DNA of 64,000 bases from contig CBCTTQ010000002.1 of assembly GCA_965149945.1 (NCBI GenBank), positions 1 through 64,000 on the forward strand, read 5' to 3'. Under the pieces are notes generated by a model. That model was not told the DNA's origin, made no database searches, and saw nothing but the letters and a program-made list of their open reading frames with translations. Shown piece after piece: positions 15,354 through 23,203 of the stretch; within the stretch, counting starts at the first letter, position 1, and every line of letters begins with the position of its first letter. A program made the position numbers and the translations under genes. This stretch comes from JAHZFN01 sp965149945. GTDB taxonomy: Bacteria > Bacillota > Dehalobacteriia > UBA4068 > UBA4997.

Positions 15354-17636
15354 ATGAAAACACGAAATCATGTCGGCATATCATCGCCGATTCATGATGG
15401 CAAAGCCAAAGCGGCAGGCGCGCTGAAATACTACGGCGATATAGAACTGCCCAATATGCACTATGCCAAAATGGTGTTCAGTTCCGTTCCCCATGCCATA
15501 GTAAAATCGGTAAATGTTGAATCAGCATATAAAATAGACGGTGTGGTGGAAGTATTGACCTGCTTCAACACCACTGATAATAAATTCTGTCGCTCTCGAG
15601 TATGCTCTGCTGAAGAAGCCGTCATGCAAGAGCAGCTCTTTCCGCATGTAGTAAAGTTCGTCGGTGACAGAGTGGCGATGGTCATAGCCAAAACTCCCAC
15701 CGCCGCCCAACAAGGCGCAAAATGTATTCAGGTAGAATATGAAGAATTACCGGCAGCAGTAACTGTAGAGGAAGCGTCTGATCCTAACGCTCCGAAGATT
15801 TATCCAGAAGGCAATATTAATCCATTCCCAGGCATAAACTGCGGTAAAAAGCCATCTGCCGAAGGGCTGATTGAAATTTGTTCAGATATTAAAATAGGAG
15901 CGCTGCATCACGGCGCCATGGAAACCCACGGTTGCATAGCAGATTATGATAAATACAGCAAAAATTTGACTCTATATACCCCCTGCCAATCTGTTTTTGC
16001 CGTCAGAGTAGGTGTGGCCGACTTGTTAGGACTGCCTTATAACAAAGTGCGAGTGTTGCAAACTACCATGGGAGGATCTTTTGGTTCCAAGCAAGAAACT
16101 ATTCTGGAACCACTGGTAGCGGCGGCGGCGATTGCCATCGGCGCGCCGGTTAAGCTTATATATACTAGAGAAGAAGTTTTTTCTTCTACCATTGTCAACG
16201 CGCCGATGAATTTCCGCTCGCGAGCTTTGGTAGAACCTGACGGCAAAGTACAATCCATAGAGATTGATTGTACTATCCAGGCGGGGGCTTACCTCACCAA
16301 CAGCCTGGATTATCTCCACGCTATGGGCGAAAAGCTCTCCCGCATATATGATTTCCCGTATATTAAATTTTCGGGCAGAGCGGTTTGCACCAATACGCCG
16401 GTCAGTGGCAGTTATCGTTCTTGGGGCTCAAAAGATATTGCCGTTCCCATAGAACAAATGCTATGGAAGATAGCTGACACATTAGGCTTAGATTTGCTGA
16501 AAATACATAGAATCAATGCTCTTTTACCGAAAGCCAAACATCGTTTAAACGGCTGTACGATAGGCGACTGCCGCATTGACGAATGCTTTGAACAAGGAGC
16601 AAAACGCTTTGATTGGACAACCCGCCATGAAGAATGCCGTAAATGGAATGCTATTCATAAACGCATAAAAAAAGGAGTTGGCTTGGCGGCCGGCGCTCAT
16701 GTCAACGGTTTTTACCCTGATATGGAATTCGCTAATGTATCGTTAAAGTTAAATGAAGACGGCAGTATACTTGCCAATATCTGCCTGCATGATCACGGCT
16801 GCGGCAGTATTACTGCTTCAAAAAAAATGATCGCTGAAGTTTTGCAAATAGATGAAGAAATGATTTATATCCATCGACCGGATACTGATTACAACTTTTA
16901 TGATTATGGCTGTTACGGAAGCAGAACAGTTTATGTGATTGGCAGAGCGACCCAGAATGCGGCAGAAAATCTGCTTGCAAATTTGAGGCAGAAAGCGTCA
17001 ATTTTACTAAATGCCGATATTAAAAAGCTGATTTATGCCGATGGTTGTTTCACCAACCCCGCAACTAAGGAACAGGTTAGCCTAAGTGATATTGCCAATC
17101 ATTGCCAAAACAATAACGAAGATATTTATGTTACAGAAAAATATACTGCTGTAGATAATCCCACTTCTTCCGGCGCGCATTTTGTTCAAGTAGCGGTAGA
17201 TACCTTAACAGGCCTAACAAAGATAGAAGCTTACTATGCCGTATATGACATAGGTCAAGCGGTTAACCCCGGAATGTGCCGAGCGCAAATCGGCGGCGCG
17301 ATACAACAAGGCATAGGAGCTGCTCTGACAGAAGAAATTGTATACGACAGCAAAAACGGGGCTATCAGGAATAAAAACTTTCATAAATATCATTTGGTGA
17401 ATATCCCCGATATGCCGAAGCTTGAAATTGATTTCATTGAACATGAAGGAGATAACGGACCATTTGGAGCAAAATCTATCGGAGAAACTGCCATAGTACC
17501 AGCAACTCCCGCTGTTTTAACGGCATTGGAAAACGCCTTGGGCAAAGAGATTACTGCCCTGCCCATGACTCCAGTCAAAACCGTGAGCGTATTTACAGAT
17601 GAAAAAAAGGGTGACAATAATGAAACAGATTGTTGA
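15354..17636 (+). CDS. Molybdenum hydroxylase large (Mo-binding) subunit
   Basis: A 760-residue Moco-binding subunit of the xanthine oxidase family (xanthine, nicotinate and aldehyde oxidoreductases, CO dehydrogenase). The N-terminal a/b hammerhead domain starts at HVGISSPIHDGKAKAAGALK. The molybdopterin loop is GGSFGSKQ near residue 240, and the catalytic Glu is at about residue 711 in GAKSIGETAIVPATP. It hydroxylates a carbon next to ring nitrogen or an aldehyde with water as oxygen source. The ATG at 15354 has an AGGAGG site seven bases upstream, better than the ATG at 15348. It overlaps the Fe-S gene by 17 bases. Which family substrate applies is not clear; linkage to an MttB homologue is unusual. 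Confidence 0.9.
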   Translation: MKTRNHVGISSPIHDGKAKAAGALKYYGDIELPNMHYAKMVFSSVPHAIVKSVNVESAYKIDGVVEVLTCFNTTDNKFCRSRVCSAEEAVMQEQLFPHVVKFVGDRVAMVIAKTPTAAQQGAKCIQVEYEELPAAVTVEEASDPNAPKIYPEGNINPFPGINCGKKPSAEGLIEICSDIKIGALHHGAMETHGCIADYDKYSKNLTLYTPCQSVFAVRVGVADLLGLPYNKVRVLQTTMGGSFGSKQETILEPLVAAAAIAIGAPVKLIYTREEVFSSTIVNAPMNFRSRALVEPDGKVQSIEIDCTIQAGAYLTNSLDYLHAMGEKLSRIYDFPYIKFSGRAVCTNTPVSGSYRSWGSKDIAVPIEQMLWKIADTLGLDLLKIHRINALLPKAKHRLNGCTIGDCRIDECFEQGAKRFDWTTRHEECRKWNAIHKRIKKGVGLAAGAHVNGFYPDMEFANVSLKLNEDGSILANICLHDHGCGSITASKKMIAEVLQIDEEMIYIHRPDTDYNFYDYGCYGSRTVYVIGRATQNAAENLLANLRQKASILLNADIKKLIYADGCFTNPATKEQVSLSDIANHCQNNNEDIYVTEKYTAVDNPTSSGAHFVQVAVDTLTGLTKIEAYYAVYDIGQAVNPGMCRAQIGGAIQQGIGAALTEEIVYDSKNGAIRNKNFHKYHLVNIPDMPKLEIDFIEHEGDNGPFGAKSIGETAIVPATPAVLTALENALGKEITALPMTPVKTVSVFTDEKKGDNNETDC

Positions 17637-18105
17637 ATTTGTATTAAATGATAAAAAAATTGAGGTAACCATCGACCCTGCTGTTCGTCTGATTGATTTA
17701 CTCCGTTATGATTTGGGCTTAACCGGCACCAAAGAAAGCTGCGGTGTAGGAGAATGCGGCGCTTGTACGGTAATTATAGACGGCAAAGCAGTCAATTCCT
17801 GCTTGGTTTTGGCAGGACAGCTGCCGGGCAGTATGGTTTACACCATTGAGGGTTTGGAAAAAGACGGTGAATTGGCTGCTATCCAAAAAATATTCTATAA
17901 GAATATGGCCATCCAGTGCGGATATTGCACTCCGGGGATGATAATGTCCGCCAAGGCTTTGTTGATGAAAAATCCGAACCCCACAGAAGCAGAAATCAAA
18001 ACGGCTCTGGCGGGAAATATTTGTCGGTGCAGCGGTTACCAACAGATATTACAGTCAGTGCAGGAAACTGCGGCATTGATGCGAGGTGATAAAAATGCAG
18101 ATTGA
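17620..18105 (+). CDS. Molybdenum hydroxylase [2Fe-2S] subunit
   Basis: A 161-residue two-cluster iron-sulfur subunit of the xanthine oxidase family. The plant-type ferredoxin cluster is bound by Cys41, Cys46, Cys49 and Cys61 (CGVGECGACT, then NSC). The second cluster is bound by Cys100, Cys103, Cys135 and Cys137 (CGYCTPG and CRCSGY). It carries electrons from the Mo centre to the FAD subunit. The ATG at 17620 lies inside the end of the large-subunit gene, with a GGGTG site, and the end overlaps the FAD gene by 11 bases, so the three subunits are tightly coupled. All ligands are intact. Confidence 0.95.
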   Translation: MKQIVEFVLNDKKIEVTIDPAVRLIDLLRYDLGLTGTKESCGVGECGACTVIIDGKAVNSCLVLAGQLPGSMVYTIEGLEKDGELAAIQKIFYKNMAIQCGYCTPGMIMSAKALLMKNPNPTEAEIKTALAGNICRCSGYQQILQSVQETAALMRGDKNAD

Positions 18106-18955
18106 TAAATGGCTGGCCCCACGCACATTGCCAGAACTTCAAGACGCTTTGCGCGATAAAAAGCCGACAGATTATTTTATCAGCGGCGGTACCGACCTGC
18201 TGGTCGCCATAAGAGGTGGCAAAGCAGTCGGCGGTTTAATCGATTTGACACACCTTGCGGATTTACATCACATTGAAGCAGATGATCAAACTCTTTTCAT
18301 AGGAGGCGGCATGACATATGATGAAATCGCTAAAAACGATATAATTCGCAAACTTTGTCCGGTTTTAGCCAAAGCGGCCGGCATGGTTGGCTCACAGCAA
18401 GTGCGCAACCGGGGCACTGTGGCAGGCGGCGTGGCAAATGCCTCTCCGGCAGGCGATATCACTCCGGTGCTCACTTGTTTGCAGGCCGATGTCAATCTGC
18501 TGGATGACAGCGGCACGGTTAGCAAAACTCCCATAGAGGATTTTCTGCTGGGAGCCGGCCAAACAAAACTGCAAGCTAATCAGTGTATTTTAGGATTTGA
18601 ACTGCCTGTTAATCACAAACAACTGTCGGCATACGGTAAGCTGGGCAGCCGCAGTCAGGTTACTATTGCGCAAATGACGGCTACCATAGCGTTATCACTG
18701 GCTGATAATGAAATTATTGAATGCCGCCTGGTGGTAGGTTCCATTGGCGTCAGACCGATACGATTGACGAAAGCAGAAGCATTGTTTGTCGGTAAAAAAG
18801 TTTCTGATCTAACAGCAGGCACCTTTACAAAAGCGGCTCATATTTTCGCGCGATACATTCAAGAAACTGTTCCAAAAGAGTTTGATCGTGATTATAAAGC
18901 GGTTGCGATTATCGGTGTATTTGAAGATTTATCTACTGAAATACTACTGAAATAA
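18095..18955 (+). CDS. Molybdenum hydroxylase FAD subunit
   Basis: A 286-residue FAD-binding subunit (PCMH-type fold, CO dehydrogenase flavoprotein family). The flavin loops ISGGTDLLVAIRGG and NRGTVAGGVANASPAGD are clear, followed by the C-terminal domain with GSRSQVTIAQM and GSIGVRPIRLTKAE. It passes electrons to NAD or another acceptor. The ATG at 18095 has a GAGGTG site. It overlaps the Fe-S subunit gene and ends the plus-strand operon at a strong terminator. Gene order large, Fe-S, FAD is one of the usual arrangements. No Moco sulfurase or XdhC-type maturation gene is in the window. Confidence 0.93.
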   Translation: MQIDKWLAPRTLPELQDALRDKKPTDYFISGGTDLLVAIRGGKAVGGLIDLTHLADLHHIEADDQTLFIGGGMTYDEIAKNDIIRKLCPVLAKAAGMVGSQQVRNRGTVAGGVANASPAGDITPVLTCLQADVNLLDDSGTVSKTPIEDFLLGAGQTKLQANQCILGFELPVNHKQLSAYGKLGSRSQVTIAQMTATIALSLADNEIIECRLVVGSIGVRPIRLTKAEALFVGKKVSDLTAGTFTKAAHIFARYIQETVPKEFDRDYKAVAIIGVFEDLSTEILLK

Positions 18956-18957
18956 GT

Positions 18958-18998
18958 AAAAAGGACCTCGCTGCTTTAAGCAGCGAGGTCCTTTTAAT
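18958..18998. terminator. Bidirectional terminator between convergent operons
   Basis: Stem 18958-18974 with 18980-18995, five-base loop, A run on the left and T run on the right. It serves the Mo hydroxylase operon and the methyltransferase ending at 19006. Confidence 0.92.
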
Positions 18999-19005
18999 TT
19001 ATTGA

Positions 19006-20019
19006 TTAATTTTTTTGATAGAATTCCTCTATAGCCTCAAAGAATGCGTCTATGTTTTCCCAAGGCGACATGGCGGGAATATCACAGCCACTGGAAATCA
19101 GAAAATTAGGATATTTATAACAGTTTTCCATTATGTTCCTAGTTTCTGCTTTTACAGAATCCGGAGTGCCGTTTTTGATTTGACCCGCAGGGTCTACATT
19201 ACCCATAACCATGATATTCCGTGGCATAAGAGTCAACATTTCAGCTAAATCTATTCTGTTGCCGAAATGATACGCCGCTGCTCCCGTGGACAAAACGCTG
19301 TCCGCCATTTTAATAACGCTGTCGCCGCAATTATGATAAACAACAATAAAATTGTTATCCTGTACTGCGTCGATAATTTTTTTTACATAAGGAGCGGAAA
19401 ACTCGTCTGCTAAAGCCGGAGAAAGCAGACCCGCAAGAGGTTCCGCCATAACAATGCCATTGGCGCCGGCTTTTTTGTAAGCCAAACAGTATTGAATCTG
19501 GAACTCAACTACTTTATCCAAAACCAGATGTACCATATCCGGTTTTTCTAAACAATTCATCATCGCTGTGGTAACATCCATCAAGCGACCTGCCAAAGAG
19601 AACGGCCCAATCGCACCTGCTAAAATCGGGCGGTCAGTGATAAGTTTAAGCGCCTTCTCTACAGCTTCAATGTAAATGCCGGTGCGCCCGCTTCCTACTG
19701 ACGGAACTTTCAGGTTTTCCGCATCGGACATTTCGTTGACGATGCTGCCGATTACAGTAGGCACTTCATCATCAAAATACCTGACTTCGCTGCCGAAACA
19801 TTCCGCCTCCACCGATAAATCCATCTGAGTTACCGTTGCCGCTGTGTTCACTCTGTCAGCAATAACTTTCATCGCCTGAGCCTGCAAATCGCTGTTTTTG
19901 ATTAATTCGCTGACTTTTATATTCATTATCTGTATGGCGGGAAATGAAAGAATCGGTATTGGTTTTTTGTACTTTTCTTGAAGCAACTCTTTCAGCCATT
20001 CATTCATATTCATCTTCAT
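19006..20019 (-). CDS. MtaA/CmuA-type methyltransferase (URO-D fold), copy 3
   Basis: A 337-residue methylcobamide-dependent methyltransferase of the URO-D superfamily. The barrel shows ILAGAIGPFSLAGRLMDV and ANGIVMAEPLAGLLSP; the zinc triad is His229 and Cys231 (YHNCGDS) with Cys312 (SSGCDIP), and MGNVDP lies between. An AGGAGG site precedes the ATG. It is complete, unlike the copy at 10315. It lies 136 bases after the regulator gene on the same strand and may be transcribed with it. With three MtaA-like proteins and a single corrinoid protein, the roles are probably divided; which one transfers the methyl group to the final acceptor is unknown. Confidence 0.87.
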   Translation of the reverse strand: MKMNMNEWLKELLQEKYKKPIPILSFPAIQIMNIKVSELIKNSDLQAQAMKVIADRVNTAATVTQMDLSVEAECFGSEVRYFDDEVPTVIGSIVNEMSDAENLKVPSVGSGRTGIYIEAVEKALKLITDRPILAGAIGPFSLAGRLMDVTTAMMNCLEKPDMVHLVLDKVVEFQIQYCLAYKKAGANGIVMAEPLAGLLSPALADEFSAPYVKKIIDAVQDNNFIVVYHNCGDSVIKMADSVLSTGAAAYHFGNRIDLAEMLTLMPRNIMVMGNVDPAGQIKNGTPDSVKAETRNIMENCYKYPNFLISSGCDIPAMSPWENIDAFFEAIEEFYQKN

Positions 20020-20155
20020 AGTTTATTCCTCCTAAAGATTTTTTGCTATTCAGCATATCCTAATTATAGCAAAATGAAAAAGCGCTTTTTGGCAGAAATA
20101 TTCATTTTTTTGCTTTTTGATTATGTCGTAGCAATAGTATGTTGTAGCAAAAGCT

Positions 20156-21421
20156 TTAGCAGAAAACACTATTTTTTTTGCGATATTGATGAGGAGTAAG
20201 TCCTGTTTGTTTTTTGAAGATTTTTGTGAAATAACTTTGGCTGTTTAATCCCACCGCCAAAGAAATATCTAAAATACCCATGTCGGTATTAGCAAGCAAC
20301 AGTTTGCTTTCTTCAATTCTGTTTTTCAACAAATATTCGGAGAAGGTTTGCCCGGTTTCTTTTTTAAACAAAGTAGAGAAATAAGAGTGGTTCAGATGAA
20401 CATATGCCGCTACTTGTTTGATATTGATACCCTCTTTATAATGGTTATTGATGTAGGTCATTGACTTTTTGATGATTTCAGAATTATACCCGTGAGTAAC
20501 AATAACTACATTATTGATATAATAGTCCAACACCTTGAAAAGCCAATAGGAGAGATCGTCCAGTGTTTTCAATTTATTTAAATCTGAAAACAATGTGTAA
20601 TTGAAAGAAAGCATTTTCTTCTCATTAGCCCCGCCGTCAATGGCTGCCCGTGAAAGCAAGGAACAAATCTCTATGGCTCGGGCTCGAAGAATTTCCATAT
20701 TATTGCCTTCTTCATAGACTATTCTGGAGAGCAATTCACTGAGTATGCTTTTGGATTCTGAGAGATTAGCGGTGCGCACCTTGGCAGATAAATTGTTTTC
20801 CAGCTTATGAATCTGGATTTTATCACCGTTGGGCTTTTTGTAACTTTGGATTTGCTCATTAATCTTGAATTGCAGATACATCTTTCTCCTTTTGGTAAGC
20901 ATGGCTTCATGGTAATGTTCAATCTCTCGTGATACCAGCATATAAAGCATATTTCCCAAATAATTCACCCTGATGGGGTCGGTGGTTTGGATTTGTCGGA
21001 AAGCCTTTTTTACTTTGTCATAGTCTTTGTTATCTTGAAATTGCAACAGCATATCTTCGGTATTAAAACGAATCTCATCGGTTTGAATGATAATGGGTCC
21101 TACGATAACGCCTCCGGCAAAATCTCCCTGGTTAATTAAGGGAATGGTAATATGAATAAAATCCAAATCACAGAAAAAGAAATACGGTTCACCTAAATTA
21201 ATACTTTGCCGACAAGCATTAAGATGGTTTTTATTGCATTCGCACTTACGACAAGCCATTTTATTGTATATACTGCAAAAGGTGTTGGGAATACCCTCGG
21301 ACATGATCGTATTCCCCTCGGTATCTATAACCGAGATGTTGATACCTGTGGATTGATAATAGGTTTTCAGGATATTGTCCATTTCTTTCTTTTTGATATT
21401 GCCGTCTTTATCGAAAATCAT
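20156..21421 (-). CDS. AraC-family regulator with PocR sensory domain
   Basis: A 421-residue regulator. Residues 12-170 match the PocR ligand-binding domain: a cysteine-rich stretch NKMACRKCECNKNHLNACR followed by GEPYFFFCDLDFIHITIPL and FAGGVIVGPI. The C-terminal 100 residues hold two AraC helix-turn-helix motifs (NIKQVAAYVHLNHSYFSTLF and LDISLAVGLNSQSYFTKIF with the closing GLTPHQYRK). PocR domains sense small ligands such as diols or methylated compounds in methyltransferase and cobamide-linked operons. The start ATG has a GGGAGTG site. It probably controls the island; a 15-bp motif upstream of it recurs in the central divergent region. Confidence 0.9.
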   Translation of the reverse strand: MIFDKDGNIKKKEMDNILKTYYQSTGINISVIDTEGNTIMSEGIPNTFCSIYNKMACRKCECNKNHLNACRQSINLGEPYFFFCDLDFIHITIPLINQGDFAGGVIVGPIIIQTDEIRFNTEDMLLQFQDNKDYDKVKKAFRQIQTTDPIRVNYLGNMLYMLVSREIEHYHEAMLTKRRKMYLQFKINEQIQSYKKPNGDKIQIHKLENNLSAKVRTANLSESKSILSELLSRIVYEEGNNMEILRARAIEICSLLSRAAIDGGANEKKMLSFNYTLFSDLNKLKTLDDLSYWLFKVLDYYINNVVIVTHGYNSEIIKKSMTYINNHYKEGINIKQVAAYVHLNHSYFSTLFKKETGQTFSEYLLKNRIEESKLLLANTDMGILDISLAVGLNSQSYFTKIFKKQTGLTPHQYRKKNSVFC

Positions 21422-21490
21422 AATATCACTCCCAGTTCAAAATCAGCCGCAACCAATAATTTAACAAATTACAGTTTTTATTATCGCAAA

Positions 21491-21505
21491 TTTGTACTTT
21501 TGTTA
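21491..21505 (+). promoter_or_regulatory. 15-bp motif shared with the island's divergent promoter
   Basis: TTTGTACTTTTGTTA, 70 bases upstream of the regulator start, is identical to 13731-13745. I infer a binding site for the AraC-type regulator, giving autoregulation and control of the catabolic genes. Confidence 0.5.
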
Positions 21506-21929
21506 GCTAAATTATACTATAAATCCAATCAAAGTTAAATATTTTTTATTATTATGTGAAAATCAAGCAAAAAACCCAATCAAATTACAAAAAATGTAAG
21601 CTTTTAGATACTTTAGTTACACAGTTTACTAAAAAAAAACTGATTTTCAACAATTATATTCTATAAGGTGTTGAAAATCTGTTTCGCTTTTAGAGAGTAC
21701 GAAAAAGAACCGTTGCACAATTTTATTTTCAAAATGTAGTATGTTACACCTTTATCCGACCACAGGTAGATATGAGTGTAAAAAAAGACTACAGGACTAC
21801 CACAATTCTGCCGACTTTGCATCTTTTGTTACCAGGTATTGTTTACTTTACACAATAAACTATTTCATCATAGCCGGGTTTTCAAGGGTCGACAAATCCT
21901 GTATTTTTAAATTCTTCAATTACTTTCAA
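21506..21929. other. AT-rich region without a supported gene
   Basis: No intact gene is visible. The right end may include decayed N-terminal codons of the serine recombinase (for example a short frame at 21741-21932), but I could not match these to the catalytic domain with its active serine. Confidence 0.4.
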
Positions 21930-23060
21930 TAAGTGATACGCGAAAACACCAGAAAAAAGATACAAGCAATGCTTAAAGCCGGGGCGAAACCGATAAACGG
22001 ACTGGGACATTTATTCCCTACGGTTATAAGAAAGCCCCTGAAAATCCGAATTAACTTGCCATTGATGATGAGGCCACCAAGGTTGTCAGATACATATTTG
22101 AACTTTGGATCTGTAATAAAAAACAACTCAAAAGGTAACAGCGGTGGGTATTAATACTCCAACAACATATTGCAAAAAACAATATACCCTATAAAAATCA
22201 TATTTCTCAAAATTCTGCATGAAAAGAAAAATCTATGATTCCGATTCTTGAAAATATGACATACATTGAACACATAGTTAATTAAAAAAATCAACTTCAG
22301 TTATGCATCTAAAAAGCAAGCGTATTTCCCTAAAAAAATTGGTTACGATTTGAAAACACCTATCCGGCTATCATTAAAAAGGCAACATGGGATAAAGTGC
22401 AAGAACCGCGAAAGCATCAACACAGACATACAAAAGCGAGTATCTTCTCAGGAATTCTTTGTTGCGCAGATTGTAGAGAAAATGATACTTTTATCTTTTG
22501 CATAATTTTAAGAAAAATCAAGATCATGTTGTTTGTTCAAAAATACAAAAGCAACATGGGAACTGCTCTGCCCCTATATCAGGGAAGTAGTCTTATAAAA
22601 CCTTGTGTTGGAATAAATGCGGCGTATGTTGAAATACCGGAAAGACCTTGAAGATGATTTTGTTAAAAAGCCGACGGATAAATCCACAAAAAAACAGATA
22701 TCTCTTAAAAGCAAAAACAAGTCAAGATATCCCCCAAAAAAATATTTGATGAACGCTTTGTAAATCTATCTGCTGACTATAAGCAGAAACAACAGCGCTT
22801 AATTGAAAAAACAATACACGAAACTAAACGGACTTAAAGTGAAGAAACAATAAACCGTATCGTGCCATTCTTAAAAGTTGCGCACCAGTACATAGAAATC
22901 AAAGAACCCTTTGCAAGAATTGTAAAATAAAATGGCTGTCCACGCTCCCGATAAACAGCCCTATGGTACAGCAAGTTGATATTTGCGCTACCGCTGTTGG
23001 GGTTATAGATATACCACAACATATTCAAGTACAACCAAACATTCAAAAAATGGCTATGTA
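21930..23060 (+). pseudogene. Decayed large serine recombinase (TnpX/TndX type)
   Basis: Fragments in all three plus frames add up to a large serine recombinase of Tn4451/Tn5397-like elements. In order they are: IRENTRKKIQAMLKAG at 21936, PYGYKKAPENPN then LAIDDEATKVVRYIFELW (22010-22110), NTYPAIIKKATWDKVQEPRK (about 22355-22415), IFSGILCCADC, YKSNMGT, KTLKMILLKS, FDERFVNLSADY near 22750, and a last VHAPDK-like piece near 22940. These correspond to the recombinase domain, zinc ribbon and C-terminal coiled part. Stops and frameshifts separate them and the N-terminal catalytic part is missing or unrecognisable. The gene cannot make a working protein. It marks an old mobile element next to the methyltransferase island. 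Confidence 0.75.
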
Positions 23061-23203
23061 AAACATAAAAAATAAAGCAATATAACAAGCCATAAAGCCT
23101 GTCATATTGCTTTTATTATACTGCTTCTTATGAGCTACCCCAAAAGCGTCCTCTTTTTCGTGTTTCGAAACGATCTTTTGCCATCCTTCAAACAATACTT
23201 CTT

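Noticed and set aside
8393..20019. HemE (uroporphyrinogen decarboxylase) in heme synthesis for the three URO-D fold proteins
   Set aside because: No other heme genes are present, and two of the three carry the His-x-Cys...Cys zinc ligands of methyltransferases.
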